From: Psychrosphaera sp. B3R10
GTDB taxonomy: Bacteria; Pseudomonadota; Gammaproteobacteria; Enterobacterales; Alteromonadaceae
DNA: 64,000 bases
NCBI RefSeq assembly: GCF_018861025.1
Contig: NZ_JAHKQH010000045.1
Coordinates: 315,413-379,412, forward strand
Direction: 5' to 3'
In this document: one piece after another, positions 63,160 through 64,000 of the stretch
How positions within the stretch are numbered: the first letter of the stretch is position 1
Layout: the number at the start of each line of letters is the position of its first letter
The notes under the pieces: model-generated
What the model was told of the DNA's origin: nothing
The model's database searches: none
The model's input: only the letters and a program-made list of their open reading frames with translations
Position numbers and translations under genes: made by a program

Positions 63160-63443
63160 TATTGGAAATGACATTTTTTGACCTAGTTATCGTGGGTGTT
63201 AAATTGCAAATAAGTTGAATTTGATCATCAAATTAGCTGTCATTGTTGCAACAAATTAACGAGTTTAAGTTAAGTTGTTGCATTTTTCTTAAGAGACTTT
63301 AGAATCCCATTGAAGTTATTATCCGCTTAGAAATCTATCTTTGAATACGTATGTATTGATTATTAAACACTTGAAAAATTAAAGAAAATAAATTTTACAG
63401 ACGTAGAAACTAAGGTTAGTATGAGTCAAATACCGTAACCAAA
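63160..63443. other. Control region of the right-edge LacI gene
   Basis: About 280 bases. It contains the fourth 12-base operator and a five-codon ATG frame at 63421 that ends before the GTG start. No other gene. Confidence 0.6.
63342..63353 (+). promoter_or_regulatory. Putative LacI/MalR-type operator, copy 4 of 4
   Basis: TGAATACGTATG, 102 bases before the LacI start, at nearly the same distance as for the MFS gene. Suggests autoregulation. Confidence 0.78.
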
Positions 63444-64000
63444 GTGAAAACATTTGTGAAAGGTAAAGCCACATCATTTGACATCGCATATCGAGCTGGG
63501 GTTTCTCAATCCACAGTTTCAAGAGCACTTCGACATAGTCCGTTAGTGAGCGAAGCAACACGACAAAAAATCCAAGAAATAGCCAAAGAACTAAATTATA
63601 CGGTTGATAAAAACGCCAGCAGTTTGCGTTCTCAAAGCAGTACAACCTTAGCACTTTTGTTATTTGAAGATCCTACGAGCGACGACTCGTTAATTAACCC
63701 ATTTTTCCTATCTATGTTAGGCAGTATCACACGTGAGTGTGGAGTATTAGGTTATGATCTATTAGTGTCTTTTCAGGAGCTAAATGCTGATTGGCATTCG
63801 GTTTTCAAAGACAGTAATAAAGCTGATGGCCTTATATTACTTGGTTATGGTGATTATCTAGATTACGAGTCGAAATTAACAGAGTTGGTCGAACATGGAA
63901 CTCCTTTTGTACGTTGGGGGGCCGAAACAGAAAGTATTGAAACCACCTCAATCGGCTGTGATAACCACCATGGCGGAAGACAGATCACGAATCATTTACT
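63444..64000 (+). CDS. LacI-family regulator (MalR-like), cut by the window edge
   Basis: The frame opens after the stop at 63417 and runs off the end of the window, so the C-terminal part is missing. From GTG 63444 it reads VKTFVKGKATSFDIAYRAGVSQSTVSRALRHSP, a LacI helix-turn-helix with an N-terminal extension, then LNYTVDKNASSLRSQ and a sugar-binding domain. GTG 63456 is another possible start; neither has a good ribosome binding site. An identical 12-mer operator lies before this gene, GH31, the MFS transporter and the first TonB receptor, making it the probable alpha-glucan regulator. 185 codons visible. Confidence 0.88.
   Translation, partial: MKTFVKGKATSFDIAYRAGVSQSTVSRALRHSPLVSEATRQKIQEIAKELNYTVDKNASSLRSQSSTTLALLLFEDPTSDDSLINPFFLSMLGSITRECGVLGYDLLVSFQELNADWHSVFKDSNKADGLILLGYGDYLDYESKLTELVEHGTPFVRWGAETESIETTSIGCDNHHGGRQITNHL

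Noticed and set aside
63421-63438. ATG frame of five codons as start of the right-edge LacI gene
   Set aside because: It is in another frame and stops at once; the LacI frame opens independently and starts at GTG 63444 or 63456.

Overview
This window looks like a chromosomal segment of a marine, polysaccharide-degrading gammaproteobacterium of the order Alteromonadales (Alteromonadaceae/Colwelliaceae type). The grounds are the low-GC coding style, the AroF-TyrA operon with TyrR-type boxes, the many c-di-GMP proteins, the large TonB-dependent receptors, and above all a dense set of genes for red-algal galactans (GH50, GH86, GH117), beta-1,4-galactan (GH53, GH2) and alpha-glucans (GH31, CBM41-like lipoprotein, MalT-like MFS). 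The assignment is inferred from gene content; no search was run.

Layout. 0-4.4 kb: 5'-truncated M23 peptidase, anmK, a membrane GGDEF cyclase and an SDR oxidoreductase. 4.5-12.7 kb: tryptophan-halogenase-like flavoprotein and a large TonB receptor (minus strand), divergent from a 1000-residue CBM41-like lipoprotein. 13-14.5 kb: a secreted FG-GAP propeller protein flanked by two sets of tandem repeats. 15-18.4 kb: aroF-tyrA with promoter and two TyrR-like boxes, then an HDOD protein. 18.5-22.6 kb: CHASE2-GGDEF-EAL plus LysM-FecR gene pair. 23-26.3 kb: GNAT, a methyltransferase and an ABC/FtsX pair. 26.9-36.4 kb: beta-galactan locus (TonB receptor, GH2, SSS symporter, LacI regulator, GH53). 36.6-51.6 kb: agar/porphyran locus and companions (PhyH dioxygenase, IclR, PAS-AraC, ThuA lipoprotein, Csp, YkgJ, GH86, GntR, GH50, tandem cyclophilin, KDG kinase, GH117). 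51.9-64 kb: VC0807-like membrane protein, GH31, PAS chemoreceptor, MFS sugar transporter, FMN reductase, LiaF-like protein, phosphotransferase, saccharopine-dehydrogenase-like oxidoreductase and the 5' part of a second LacI regulator.

The most useful result comes from reading intergenic DNA. Three operator sets tie these genes together. (1) ATTGTTWACAAWA-type palindromes occur at six places, in front of GH86, the GntR gene (twice), GH50, the KDG kinase-GH117 pair and the phytanoyl-CoA-dioxygenase-like gene. They predict one agar regulon controlled by the FCD-type GntR encoded inside it, and they draw an uncharacterised dioxygenase into that regulon. (2) An identical 12-mer, TGAATACGTATG, occurs four times: between the halogenase-associated TonB receptor and the CBM41 lipoprotein, upstream of GH31, upstream of the MFS transporter, and upstream of the LacI gene at the right edge. 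It predicts a maltodextrin/starch regulon scattered over 54 kb. (3) Two GGTAA...TTACC palindromes sit over the promoter of the galactan TonB receptor and are probably read by the LacI regulator of that locus.

Other noteworthy features are a heptanucleotide tract (about 11 copies) just before the start codon of the propeller protein, a propeller that appears nested inside a B-repeat-like domain, a lipoprotein with one degenerate and one intact cyclophilin domain, and a terminator that overlaps the end of a converging gene.
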